Made by a program: the position numbers and the translations under genes
Assembly: GCF_001704415.2 (NCBI RefSeq)
Contig: NC_030817.1
Coordinates: 55,785,550 to 55,849,549, forward strand
Direction: 5' to 3'
Origin: Capra hircus
Taxonomy: Eukaryota; Chordata; Mammalia; Artiodactyla; Bovidae
DNA: 64,000 nt
In this document: positions 21,822-32,977 of the stretch, piece by piece
Numbering within the stretch: position 1 is the first letter of the stretch
Layout: every line of letters begins with the position of its first letter
The notes under the pieces: generated by a model
Told to the model about the DNA's origin: nothing
The model's input: the letters and a program-made list of their open reading frames with translations, nothing else
The model's database searches: none

Positions 21822-22500
21822 TGCAATAGAATTCTGACACCAGTTGCCCATTATTATAAATGATAAGATGCCTGCAACCATATCACCTCATTAGACCTTC
21901 ACTGCATAGCATGGTTATAATCATTACCATTTTGCTTAGGAAGCCTCACCCCAGACCACTTAGCTAGTTAACAGTGGAGACAAAATTCAGCCCCAGTACT
22001 TTCTCTGACCTCAGGACCTTAGCTCTTTCCCCCTTCATCTTGCCATCACTTGAGGAGTTCTTTAAGGAGGCTGGCACCACCATTCTTTCCGCCTTTCATT
22101 CACTCACTCGCCAGCGCCTGCTCTGGACTGCATACGTGTTGTTAAAGCTTCTCTGAGGACTGTCTAGGGGAACTCATGAGCACTCCATCTTTGCCTGCAG
22201 AGTGTCTGTCCCTGGAGAACTTTCACCATTCATCCTCCAACCTCATGTAAATATAATGTGTGACACAGTTTCAAACCCCATGTAGCTTTCTGCAGGTTTC
22301 TCTCTCCTGTCTGTACTTATATTTCCATAATCCAGTCGTGTTTATAGAAATGGAATTCTAGTGTGTCGGGTAACTTTGAATAGAAGTGTGTTGGTTGTAA
22401 GCACATTTTTTATTTATATCATCTTTCTTTTCCTATTAAATCTGTCAATTTGTTTTTTAGGGACTCTGTGGCATTCTTTTTCTACCACCCTAAACATAGT

Positions 22501-22698
22501 GATAGCTCAGAGGTTAAAGCATCTGCCTCCGATGCGGGAGACCCGGGTTCGATCCCTGGGTTGGGAAGATCCCCTGGAGAAGGAAATGGTAACCCACTCC
22601 AGTATTCTTGCCTAGAGAATCCCATGGACAGAGAAGCCTGGTAGGCTACAGTCCATGGGGTCACAAAGAGTCGGACACGACTGAGCGACTTCACTTAC
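22501..22698 (+). mobile_element. Bov-tA SINE, first of a pair
   Basis: Sense: GATAGCTCAGAGGTTAAAGC, ACCCGGGTTCGATCCCTGGG, AGAGTCGGACACGACTGAGC. Close to consensus, so fairly young. Its first bases adjoin TAAACATAGT (22491-22500). Confidence 0.9.
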
Positions 22699-22731
22699 CA
22701 AAGTATACAATATCTCTTTTAGCAAACTCTT

Positions 22732-22943
22732 GGGCTTCCCTGGTGGCTCAGAGGATAAAGCGTCTGCCTGCAATGCAGGAGACCCAGGTTCGATCCCTGG
22801 GTCGGGAAGATCCCCTGGAGAAGGAAATGGCAACCCGCTCCAGTATTCTTGCCCGGAGAATCCCATGGACAGAGGAGCCTGGCGGGCTATAGTCCACGGG
22901 GTCACAAAGAGTCGGACACGACTGAGCAACTTCACTTTCACTT
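22732..22943 (+). mobile_element. Bov-tA SINE, second of a pair
   Basis: Sense and nearly consensus: CTTGGGCTTCCCTGGTGGC, CCAGGTTCGATCCCTGGGTC, CACGACTGAGCAACTTCAC. It is followed at 22944-22953 by TAAACATAGT, the same ten bases that precede the first SINE of the pair. Confidence 0.92.
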
Positions 22944-23263
22944 TAAACATAGTAACATAAAATTAGTCATAAGACGCTGGTTGAAATTGCAGGGGTTTTT
23001 TCCATTTTGATTCCAAAAAGAGATTTTTTTTCTATTTGTCCTTCTGGTTTTTATTTATCTGGCAAAGAAATGTATACAAATATAAGAAAAGGAGAGGAAA
23101 AAGTAGAGAATACATTTTTGTGTTACATAGTGAGAGTATAGTTTTATATTCTGCTTTTTAAGGTTATCTTTTTTAAAAAGTGAAGCGATAAGAGATTGAG
23201 CACCATTGTGTTCTGCTTATGGAAACAGCTTACAATTATCTTCTTCCAACCCCTCCTTCTCAG

Positions 23264-23410
23264 GCACAGCACACCCACGATGCCATCACGGAGGCCGCCC
23301 AGCTCATGAAAGAGGCTGTGGACGACATCATGGTGACGCTGAATGAAGCTGCCAGTGAAGTGGGGCTGGTGGGAGGTATGGTTGACGCCATCGCAGAAGC
23401 CATGAGCAAG
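23264..23410 (+). CDS. TLN2: TLN2 exon F (end of R9, start of R10)
   Basis: Encodes 49 codons, AQHTHDAITEAAQLM through DAIAEAMSK, about residues 1790-1838. It spans the last helix of R9 and the linker into R10. The motifs DDIMVTLNEAASEVG and GGMVDAIAEAM are characteristic, and the sequence follows talin-2 rather than talin-1 (which I recall reading TTTLNEAASAAG here). The acceptor TTCTCAG ends at 23263 after a good pyrimidine tract, and the donor GTGGGT starts at 23411. Both introns are phase 0. It follows the longest complete intron in the window (9,920 bp). Confidence 0.97.
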
Positions 23411-24806
23411 GTGGGTCTGGGCTCCCCGACGCCCTCCTGCACTCCTTAACTCCATTTCCTCCAAGATGTCCCTAGAACTTGGTCCCAGAGGTTTTTCTCT
23501 AAGGAGCTGGCAGTCCAGGCTGACACGAAGTAATGACGCGATTCCCAAGTGCTGGTCTTCAAATTGGTTCCTTTGGAATCCCTGGAAGCATTTTAGAGTG
23601 TACATCCCTCGACTCTATCCCAGCCCTAAACCCTTGGAATCTCTGTGCGGTGGTGGATCCTAGTATTTTTTTAATTTAATTTAATCTCTGTTACTTTATT
23701 TATTTTTAACATGGATCCTAGTATTTTAAAAAATCTCCCCATGGTTCTGGCATCTAACCCGTTGCAGAGACCATGGAAATGGTAAGTGTAAAACCCTCAG
23801 AGAACAGCAGAGATGTCAGAGGTATCCTTTCTTCTCCAGTGACCCTTCAATTGAGTTGGGTCAGTAGGAAAGGATGACTGGACAGTACCTCATGCTCTTT
23901 CCCCAAGGAATCCTTCCTTAGTCATGCCAGTAACTCATTAGAATGAACAACTCTTCATCAGCATCTAATTGCCATTTTCTGATAGCATAGCCAAGAACTG
24001 TAGACTTCATCTGTGTTTTGGAATGTCCATTGTCAATGGTGAATACATTAATGTGGTTTTTCAGGATAATAAGTGGTCTTTAATTGCTAATTTAGAGAAG
24101 ATTGGTTGGTGTGTATCTCTGTAAAGAGATGATAGCCTGAAACTGTCATTAGGATAATTCCCATTAAACATTATGCAGACATTATCAAACTAATAACATC
24201 CCAAGCTGGGCTGGGATGCTGGGATCCCTCAGAGACCCCAAGCTTGCCTTGTCAAAGCACTCCAGTAGTTTCTGCTACGGGCTTCTCATGCTTCAGCTTT
24301 GGATAGTTTGGCAGAAAATGAAGGGAATTCTCCTATTCCTCAAGGCCCTTAGTTAAGTCTTAGTGGGCTTGTTTGATTTTTAGAAAATCGGAACAACAAA
24401 ACTTTGAAATTAAGCCCTGTATCTACCAAAGATATTAAATAATGCAACTCAAGGTACAAATTAGAAAGTCAAATGATAATCTTTTCCTTCATAGGAGGTG
24501 CTTTTCTCCGTCACTCTTATTATAGGGAAGATTTGCATAAATTCCTGGAAGAGGGAAGTCTTTTTTGATAGCCTTTGAGCCTTGCATATTGGGACAGCTC
24601 TTCAAGAAGGAAAGTGGCTTTTGCACTGTCTGATTTCAGGGGTGTTACAGCTCTGCTCTCAGCCCAAGACACACGGGATTCTTTTGGAAGTACTGGGGAA
24701 TAGGCCTGGTGTTACCTGAGGGTGATAATTAGGAACTGCTAATAACATGAGCGCCCGAGGCTATGAACAGAGGGTTTTTTCCCCCCTCAGTTCTGCAAAG
24801 TATATA

Positions 24807-25268
24807 CAGTAAGTCCCCTATATATGAATGAAACTTCAAGTTGCAAACATGCATCTGGTTCCAGCAAGGAACCAGAACCTGTACCATCAACGTCAGGCAC
24901 GAGTGAAACTGCAGCTTGCCCTCCATCTCTTACTGCTGACGATCCTTCAGCTCTACCATCTCCTACCTCCTCTCTCTCCTCCAGTAGTAACTCTTCTTGC
25001 CTGTTCACTCAATGCCCACCCTGGTATGCCAGCTGTTGTAAAGTGCTACTGTATTTTTCTAGGTGCTGTACTGTAAGATTTTAAATGTTTATTTTTTGTT
25101 TGTATGTATTATTTGTGTAAAAAGTATTATAAACCTAGTACAGTGCACAGTGCTATATAGTTGATTGTGTTAGTTGGTTACCAAGGCTAACTTTGTTGGA
25201 GTTAAAACAAACTGGACTTACAAACACGCTTTTGGAATAGATTTCCTTCATATGTAGGGGACTTACTA
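24807..25268. mobile_element. Tigger-like (pogo/Tc-mariner) DNA transposon
   Basis: Ends are inverted repeats of about 27 bp: the left begins CAGTAAGTCCCCTATATATG, and the right, read in reverse complement, begins TAGTAAGTCCCCTACATATG. A TA precedes the left end. At about 460 bp it is a non-autonomous or deleted copy. A + strand frame at 24824-25084 (86 codons, Ser/Pro-rich) lies inside and is probably not a gene. Confidence 0.8.
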
Positions 25269-26719
25269 TGATTGGGATTTCACTGATGCTCCTGAACTCC
25301 TATCTACCCTGACCTTACATCCCAGGTACCATATAGTGTCTCTTTCCTTTGCTAAGCCTGCCCGGGCCTGCTCATCACTGAGAACTCTGTATTAAGTGAT
25401 ATCTCAGGTCTTTTGATCACCTAAGCAGCAACACATTATATAAATATATATTATATAAATATGTCATTTTCTGAGCTTGGGTTATTTGGTTAAAACACTG
25501 ACATACCATTAGAATCATTGTCTGAAGTTCCAAAAGGCAGTGAGTGACCGAAAAAATCCAAGTGTACACAAAGTTAATTCTAACTTGGGTACAATTCTTG
25601 ACACTTTTAGAGCCTCTGCTCTGGAGGATCTCTTTGAGACTTTTCTCTCTGTATATAAGCACCAGAAGGTTTGGGAATGAATAGGTTACCATGAAGTAAT
25701 AAGCTTTCTGGGTAACCTTGGGCAAATTACTCAAGCTTTCTAAACCTTGTTTTCCTCCATTCAGTGAGCTTAGTCTCAATCTTTGGGATTTTATGGTCAA
25801 GTCACTTTTCCTTGTTTGCTTTGGTGTTTGGGGGATATTTTTTTTTCCTTTTGGTCAAGGAAGGTAATTTAAAAAAACAAAACAAACAAAACCCTTGGTA
25901 TCTACATCAGTAATATTCCATAAAATAAAGGACATGTTAATACCAAAAAAAAAAAAAAAAAGAAAGGCTATAATTTTAGAATGATGGAAAGTTCTTTCAA
26001 CTAAACGAATTTTAAATCCTACTTTTTAAAATAGTCACTTCTTTGTTCTTACTGCTCTCATTGTCTTCACACTGGGAAAAGGTTCATCGTGGCAGCCCAT
26101 GGACACTGTGTTCTAAGCTTCTGTCTAGCTCTAACACCCTGGCATGTTTGAAGTTATATCACATCTCATATGGAGGTTCCCAGCACATGGCCTGACCCTT
26201 ACGAGATGCCCAGTTAATTTATACTGAGTATGTGAGTCCACACCTCAATCCTCATTTGACCAGTGAGGCACCCTATCTCCTGATAAAGAAACATTTTTAA
26301 AAAAATCTATTTTGGAGTCTGTGTTGTTGGTTTAGTAGAGATTACATCCAGTTTATGCAAGCACTTTATACTAGGCTACAGTGACACATTCATTCAACTC
26401 ACATTGTAGCAGGGATCTGCTCACGATATGCAGCTCCCACTGAAGACTCCATCTAACCTTTTCCTAATTGCTCTGTGATCCCTAGTGTGTTCCCAGACTG
26501 TCTAGCAGAGAGCTGCCAGGGAGATCTTCTCAGATAGATCATCGCCTACTGCAGATCCCACCATTTTCTTCATGATTGCAAAGTTCTTCGTTAAATAGGT
26601 CCAGCCTGATTCCCACCCCCTCCACAGCCCTCTCCCGTTCACTGCTCTCACTCTTCCTGTATCCATTTCTGTTCACCTTGTCTCCTCACCTAGAATATTG
26701 TTTGGCAGCCAGTGGTGAC

Positions 26720-26748
26720 AGTCGTGGTGGTGGTGGTGGTGGTGAGGA
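26720..26748. repeat. TGG microsatellite
   Basis: GTCGTGGTGGTGGTGGTGG and following bases: about eight GTG repeats, shortly before a CAT-rich stretch (26780-26810). Confidence 0.9.
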
Positions 26749-27617
26749 TGGGTTGCCTTCCTCATAACCACCATGGACTTGATCACCATCATCATCTTCA
26801 TTATCACGCTTATCCTTTCCACTCCATTCATGTAGATGGGGTGTCATCTCAGTTGATCTTTATTATAGCCTTATGATGAGCTTTGAAATTTCCAGTGAAA
26901 GATCAGAGGACCAGTTTAAATACCCAGCTTGAGGCCCATTCACAAGTCTTGGAACCAGATTTCAAATCAAGTCTTCTGAGCCAGTAAAATCTCCAGCCCT
27001 TCAAGGGGCAGACCCCCGACCCACTTCTCTACCGCTTCCCCTCCACACTGATCTCTCAATTCTTGTGGCGCTAGAGTCAGATAAACAAGTTCTTCCTATG
27101 TTTTCACCTCCTTCTCTTCCCCAAGGTAGATCAGAAGCGAGGGTTCTAGGGTATAGACATCTTTGGGCTACACTGTTCTAGGAAAGCCCTTTGTGATGGA
27201 GGGTCTGTGTCCTCCCCCAGCTCTTTGTTCTCCATTCTGACTTTCCTGCATGTGTCCGACTCACACCCACCTCCCCGTGTGCTTGAGTGCTGATCCCGCT
27301 CCTTGAGACTCCTTCCCCACCTTTTGTGTATGGCAAACTCCTGACCTGGTAAGACTTGATTGGAGGACCATTGCTCCAGACAGCCCTGCCACTCTCCTCC
27401 AACAAATGGGGAGCCTCTCCTTGTCTGTGTGCCCTGAGTGACTTGTGTGCACCTCTATCACAGAAGTCCCTATCACAGGACCTGGGGGATTCTGCTGACT
27501 CTGGACCAAAAAACTCTGCAGGCCTCTCCATTTTTTCCAAGTTACTGATTCTGAAAAATGAAGCTCACATTGAACAAGCCTCTGATGACCCATGGGCTCT
27601 TTTCCTCTCCCCTGTAG

Positions 27618-27719
27618 CTGGATGAAGGTACTCCTCCAGAACCGAAGGGGACGTTTGTCGACTATCAGACGACGGTGGTTAAATACTCCAAAGCTATCGC
27701 GGTAACAGCTCAGGAAATG
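27618..27719 (+). CDS. TLN2: TLN2 exon G (rod domain R10)
   Basis: Encodes 34 codons, LDEGTPPEPKGTF through TAQEM, about residues 1839-1872. The motif FVDYQTTVVKYSKAIAV is talin-specific and begins the first long helix of R10. The acceptor CTGTAG ends at 27617 and the donor GTAAGA, a strong site, starts at 27720. Both introns are phase 0 and the exon length is a multiple of three. Confidence 0.97.
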
Positions 27720-30171
27720 GTAAGAGGAAAACGGGCTGCTCCGCCACTGCTGGTTGCCCTCTTACCCGCTGCACCACTGGATCTTCGGATCTGGGGTCTG
27801 TGGTGGGGAGAGATCAGTTCTCTGTATTTCTAGTTCCTCCCAGGCCACAGCTTTGTCCCAGTCTGTGGTCTTTCTGGCTGCCTGTGGTCTAGAAGCCCCA
27901 GGCCACTGGACACAGGCCACAGTGGACACTCTTCTCATGGAAAAGCTCCAGATTAAAATGACTGAGAGTTGGGCATGAGGACAGGGGAGCAAAGAAAAGG
28001 GAGAAAATGAGGAAATGAGATGGAAGTTGCGAGTTACAGAGAAAGAACAAAATCCTGTTTATCTCACAGGAAACTTGAGATGTTTTTAACAATTAAAGTT
28101 ACAGTGCAAGAGAAGGCACTTGGAGACAAAACTGAGATTGTCTGGTGGAATCAAATTTAAATGTTTGGACAGTGCTTATAATGAATAGCACAATATTGAC
28201 AGTCTTTTTCAGGCAAAATGAAACACTGTGGTTATATGAAAAATTTTTTCTCCTGGCAACAGAAAGGCATGTAACTTTTGGAGGTGGCTTTTTTGTTTTG
28301 TTTTTTTTTTCTGAAATGTAATGTATTCAGAATTGTATTACATGGATATTTAGCTGAAAATGGCATTGAGATCCAGTGAATACTATCTTGATAGGTTAAA
28401 AAGTTGTACAAGGAAAGAAAAGTATTGTCCTCAAAGCATTAATATGAGGACCTAGTAAGAAAGTTCTTAACTTCTGAAGGCTCAGATGTCACAGGATAAA
28501 ATTAAGAGATGGCCTCTTAGATGCTGCCACCTAAGCCTGAGTTGCAGGGACCAGACTGGGCCACCGCATGGTCCCTGCCCCACCAAGCCAGGCGCCTCTC
28601 TGGATGGTTTTGTCATGTAGTCAAGTGTCCACTAGAGGTTGAGCTTGGACCACAGAGGCTCCCCTGGCGGCAGCTGTTCATTCTTAGAAACTCTGCGGTT
28701 GTGCCAGGCTCGATGTTGTTGAAAAGGACTTGGACTGCAGAGGAAGGAACAGTGCCCATCTCGGCGACGGGGAGAAGGCTGGAGTCGGCCCTGAGCTGGC
28801 CCTGCTCAGGAGTGCTTAGGGGCACCATGGCTCAAATCCGGCAGCCCAGCAGCGCTGACTCCTCTGAGCAGGGAGCGCAGCGCAGAAGCAGTGAAAATAT
28901 CTTCAGTGGCCTCAGGAGTTTCTGGAAGAAAGTTTCTCAGCCCACCCGTCTTGACCTTCAGTGTCCACACACCTAAGGAGCCCAGTATTGCTGCTCCTGG
29001 GTGGGCTGGCTGGAGCCTTGAGGGGTGAAGAGCCCTGGGGGGTGAGAGCCCCCCAACACTGACAGTCCCCAGGGTCATTGTGCTCCTCATGGCAGGGTCA
29101 CGTGGAGCAGCTCTGGGCACAGCCTTGTTCTCTCAGCATGCAGTGTGTATTTCCTGCAACCCCACACCTCCACCCGAAAGCCTATGACATTTCCTGGTAA
29201 ACATGCCTTAGATGGGCCCACGTTCCTGTCCAGCTTGAGTGGTTGTGTAGTCATTTAACAGCTTTTTTTCAAGTCCTTTAAAATCAAGGACTTCAAATGC
29301 CACAAAGAGTGAGGGAGTATTGTCACCCAGAGTGAGAGAACAGGAGGGACGGAGGGAGGAGGCCTTGGATCCCATAGGGACATGGACACCTGTGTCGGTG
29401 GCACTTTACAACTGCCCTTGCGAGACCTAAGAGGCATTTTTGTCAGAGGCGAAAAAAAAACTAGAAGCAAGCACGTTAGCTCGGTAGAGTACACTGAGGT
29501 GAGTTTTTCTGTGAAGCGGAAGAAAACTATAGAATATCTTCAGAGTAAAAAAAGGCAGACCTTGACCATTTAGGCTACAGTATTCTCCTCATTGAATTTA
29601 TGACTGAAACATCATTATTCTTCAGAGCAGTGTTATTACAAAGCTGTATTCTGTGAGTTCCTTCCACCAAAACGTTAGACTTACCCATCACCGCAGGCAC
29701 GATTTCCTGATGATCCTGTCCTCATGCCCTCGCTCGGTGGCATGGCACCTGCTCCTGGGTCCACAGAGACCAGACCAGCCTGGGAGAGCATACGACCGGG
29801 GGTGCGCCCTGCCCAGGGCTGGGCTCCCTTGTGGTTTCTCGGGGGAGCTCCCCTGGTGACCCCACAGGGCAGGGCTGGTGGAGGCTACCGCTCTCACCTC
29901 CCAGAGAGTGGACCCCTTGGCCCGGCCTCCACACTGCACAGCCTGCACCCGAGCATGTCGCCTTGACCCAGCCAGGACCCGCTGGCCTGTCGTGTGGGCT
30001 GCAGCATGGGCTTTGCTTGAACTGGGCTCTCCAGCGTCCAGCCCCCACACGCGAGCCACAAGCTTAAAAGTGAATGAGACCCTTTGGCTCCCAGTGGTAT
30101 TAACACGTGGTTCTCATGCTTCTCTCTGTGTGTCTGTGTGTGTTTGTGTCTTGCTTGTTTTCTTTTTCCAG
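27720..30171 (+). other. TLN2: TLN2 intron G/H
   Basis: Phase 0, 2,452 bp. No SINE or LINE is recognised. Open frames at 28521-28976 (+, 151 codons) and 29688-30059 (-) have no known domain and are taken as chance. A GT-rich tract (30121-30150) precedes the acceptor. Confidence 0.85.
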
Positions 30172-30291
30172 ATGACTAAGTCGGTTACTAACCCGGAGGA
30201 GCTGGGAGGACTGGCTTCACAAATGACCAGTGACTATGGGCAACTGGCTCTCCAGGGCCAGCTGGCAGCAGCCACGGCGGAACCAGAGGAG
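30172..30291 (+). CDS. TLN2: TLN2 exon H (rod domain R10)
   Basis: Encodes 40 codons, MTKSVTNPEELGG through ATAEPEE, about residues 1873-1912. It continues R10 with the motif LASQMTSDYGQLA. The acceptor is a strong TTTTTCCAG ending at 30171, after a GT-rich and T-rich tract. The donor is GAG|GTCTGC at 30292, which has C at +3 and T at +4 and is the poorest match to consensus in the gene segment. Without splicing the frame runs into the intron and stops at 30336. The exon end is fixed by the next exon, which resumes exactly with IGFQIRTR. Confidence 0.95.
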
Positions 30292-31911
30292 GTCTGCCAC
30301 CTTAAGTCCCTGTGTTTAGACGCAAACCCACACTAGGGCTCCCCCGGCCGGGCAATGGTGGGGGTGGGAGGGGCGGGCGGTCTCCATAGCTCAGCTCCAC
30401 TCCAGAACACCCCACCCCAATAGTTCCCTCTCCTCTGCTGCCAACCCCACAGGTTCACACCCAGTAGCCCCGCCTGTGTTCCAGGCTCACTGCGCTTCCT
30501 CAGGCTGCTGGGCATAGAGCTGGAGCCACCTGGGGAGGGGGTCTTGCAGACAGAAGGACTCTGTTGACAGTTTTCTGCCACGTCTCCTGTCCCCCAGCCC
30601 ATCCCAAGAGCAAGGAGCACATGGCCATTCTCCTCGTACTTCCTGTGCTTGCTTAGCAACCCACTTGATTATTTGTGTATTTTCCAAAGGCTCACAGAAG
30701 TATTAGACAAGCCAAGTATGGGATCTACCTGCCCCTCCCTTGAGAAAAACCTGTGTAGCCAGCCTGCTTTTGTGAAACAAAGTCTTGCCCAAATGTTGGT
30801 AACTTTTGAAGAATTGGTCCAGATCCCTGTCCTTGGATCCCTGTGGACTTCTTGTCCTTCCCTCCCTGTCTTCCCCAAGCCACTTTCCTTAATGGCCAAC
30901 ACAGACTCACCTTGGAACACGTACATCTGTAGGAGGCTTAAAGAGGCAAAAGATTGACTCCAGAGGCCACTCTCTGAGAGGTCCCATATCTCATACCTCT
31001 GAGAAATCAAGTGGTCCATTGACCAGCACACAGGGTGGGTGGAACTCTGGGGCCCCTGATTACCCGCGAATCAGTGTTAAACACATGGAAGGGGCCTGAC
31101 CCAGTGCACGGCCCCCTAGAGAAAGACAGACCAGCTTGCAGTAAAGAATAGTGGAGTGAATTTCAGGGACCAGGGACAACAAGGTAACGATATCCATGGG
31201 ATTCTGAGATGTACCAGGCTGTCAAGGCAGAAGGTTGTGGCTGGTCTTCCCTTCTCCTTTCGATGACAGACAGTGTCCCCAAGTTACTGTTTCTTCTGGG
31301 AGTCAGGTCTAAGCATGTCTTCACCAAGACTCCCAGTGACACTACCGAAGTGAAGACCCAGAACCCAATCACTTTCTAACGTGTGTTGTAACAATGCATG
31401 TAAATGGAAGTATCACATATATATGTACTTGCATACATATATATCCAGCATGGGATGACTTTAGTGTCTAACAGTGCCTGCGTTTTGAGATTTTAGGATG
31501 ATTGATTGAGTTTTTAGACTGCAGCATGAATAATTCTATTTGCCATGAGTCTGTCAAGTCACTATCAGGAAAGAAAAATGGTCAGAGACCCACATAAGAT
31601 TCCGTTGATTTCTTTATACAGGCCCATCATTTAAAAAACAAAAAACAGAACCCCCCCCCCCCGCTTTAGTAAGAGCAAGTGGACTCATAATTCATTTCAT
31701 GAACATGCAATTTTGAATTTCATAAACAAGCATAAGGGAACTTCTGTTACAGTAGGGAAAGCTTGGTTGGACAAAAGGAAGAAGTGTTTGGCTTTTCGAG
31801 AGGATTGAAAACTAAAAGAGACTATGATTGTGGGGGGGGGTTTGGTTTGGATCTCTTGTCTCTAGGAATCTTTAAAGATGGAATTTCCATGATTTTTCTT
31901 TGGTTAGTTTC

Positions 31912-32010
31912 GGTTCCGTTCAGTTCAATCGCTCAGTCGTGTCCGACTCTTTGCGACCCCATGACTTGCAGCACTCCAGGCCTCCCTGTCCATCACCAAC
32001 TCCCGGAGTT
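31912..32010 (-). mobile_element. BovB LINE 3' fragment
   Basis: Antisense and close to consensus: GTTCAGTTCAATCGCTCAG, GTCCGACTCTTTGCGACCCC, CATCACCAACTCCCGGAG; only about 100 bp. Confidence 0.85.
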
Positions 32011-32779
32011 TCAGTGCTAGCCTAAACAGCATTGCTGAGTGAAGACCTCGTGATCTATAGAACGCATTCACATCTGAGTTCTTATGAGCTAGCAATCCCA
32101 CCCTGTGTATGAAGCAAACAGTTTTCTAATTGCAGCCCAGACCACTGAAACAAAATAGGCCAGGAAGAAAATTGCATTGCTAAAAGCAAAGCAGCAAGCT
32201 CCTGTACATCCTGGCCCTGCCTTTGCGGCAGCTGACGTTCCATTAAGGTTTCCCCTGTTCACCGTTACATCTTGAGATGTGTTCTACATTCCAGACACAC
32301 GAGCAGTGTGACCTGGAGCGCAGAGGGGCAGAGAGAATATAAAATTACTGGTGGCTTGCTAAAGGAAAATTCTTTGTGTGCATTTGCCAGACAGATATTT
32401 GGGGGGAAACTGAGAAGGCTAGGAGATCCCTGAAGCAATGTAGTTTTTTTCCCCAAGACTGTGGAATTATGTGTATACCCAAGAGAGCCCCACATCACAG
32501 CATGTGAAAATATTTATATCCAGGGCAAGTAAGAAGCCGGCCCCTTCACTGCGGGCCTGCAGTCTGCTCTGCCGAGTCAGCATTTCGGGCTTTTCCAGAA
32601 TGTGACAATGACAGGAAAAGTCCTGGCTCTGCCCTCTGAACATCAAGCTGGAGCTTTGTATCTGCTAGTTTTTCCATGGAAAATTCAAAACTTTTGCTAA
32701 CATCACTGCAATAACTTCTCCAGAAAAGTTAAAACCCTCTGGCAGCTTGGCATTTTATGATATACTTCCTCTTTTTAAA

Positions 32780-32977
32780 GGGACTTCCCTTTAAAGAGCT
32801 CAGATGTTAAAGAATCTGCCTGCAATGCAGGAGACCCAGGGGAAGATTCTCTGGAGAAGGGAATGGCAATCCAGTATTCTTGCCTGGAGAATCCCACGGA
32901 CAGAGGAGCCTGGCGGGCTGCAGTCCATGAGGTTGCAAAGAGGCACAACTGAGCAACTAACACTACACTGCTACTAC
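32780..32977 (+). mobile_element. Bov-tA SINE with 16-bp target-site duplication
   Basis: Sense: CTGCCTGCAATGCAGGAGAC, TCCAGTATTCTTGCCTGGAG, GGAGCCTGGCGGGCTGCAG. It lacks the usual GTTCGATCCCTGGGT block. Flanks ACTTCCTCTTTTTAAA (32764-32779) and ACTTCCTCGTTTTAAA (32978-32993) differ at one base. Confidence 0.9.

Larger units (their letters stand above)
13344..23263 (+). other. TLN2: TLN2 intron E/F
   Basis: Phase 0, 9,920 bp, the longest complete intron here. Repeats: CHR (13505), MIR (14380), Bov-tA (14760), BovB (17104), an unassigned repeat pair (17563 and 21561), Bov-tA (18049), CHR (19809), an L2-like end (20270), Bov-tA (21329) and a Bov-tA pair (22501). The stretches 13700-14370, 14970-17100, 18720-19800, 20430-21320 and 21830-22490 hold nothing I can firmly name. 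The part 20430-20880 has the look of an old mammalian repeat, and 18290-18700 may be LTR-derived. Confidence 0.88.
23411..27617 (+). other. TLN2: TLN2 intron F/G
   Basis: Phase 0, 4,207 bp. It holds a Tigger-like transposon (24807-25268), an A run (25945-25962) and a TGG microsatellite (26720-26748). No SINE insertion is evident, unlike neighbouring introns; 23420-24800, 25270-25940 and 25970-26715 and 26750-27610 show nothing I can name. Confidence 0.88.

Noticed and set aside
22732..22810. tRNA-like sequence with A- and B-box
   Set aside because: It is the tRNA-derived head of a SINE, with no complete cloverleaf or independent tRNA gene evidence.
22612..22950. 112-codon minus-strand frame
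   Set aside because: Typical translation of two Bov-tA SINEs read antisense.
28521..28976. 151-codon plus-strand frame
   Set aside because: No recognisable family and no neighbouring exon of matching sequence; treated as chance within intron G/H.
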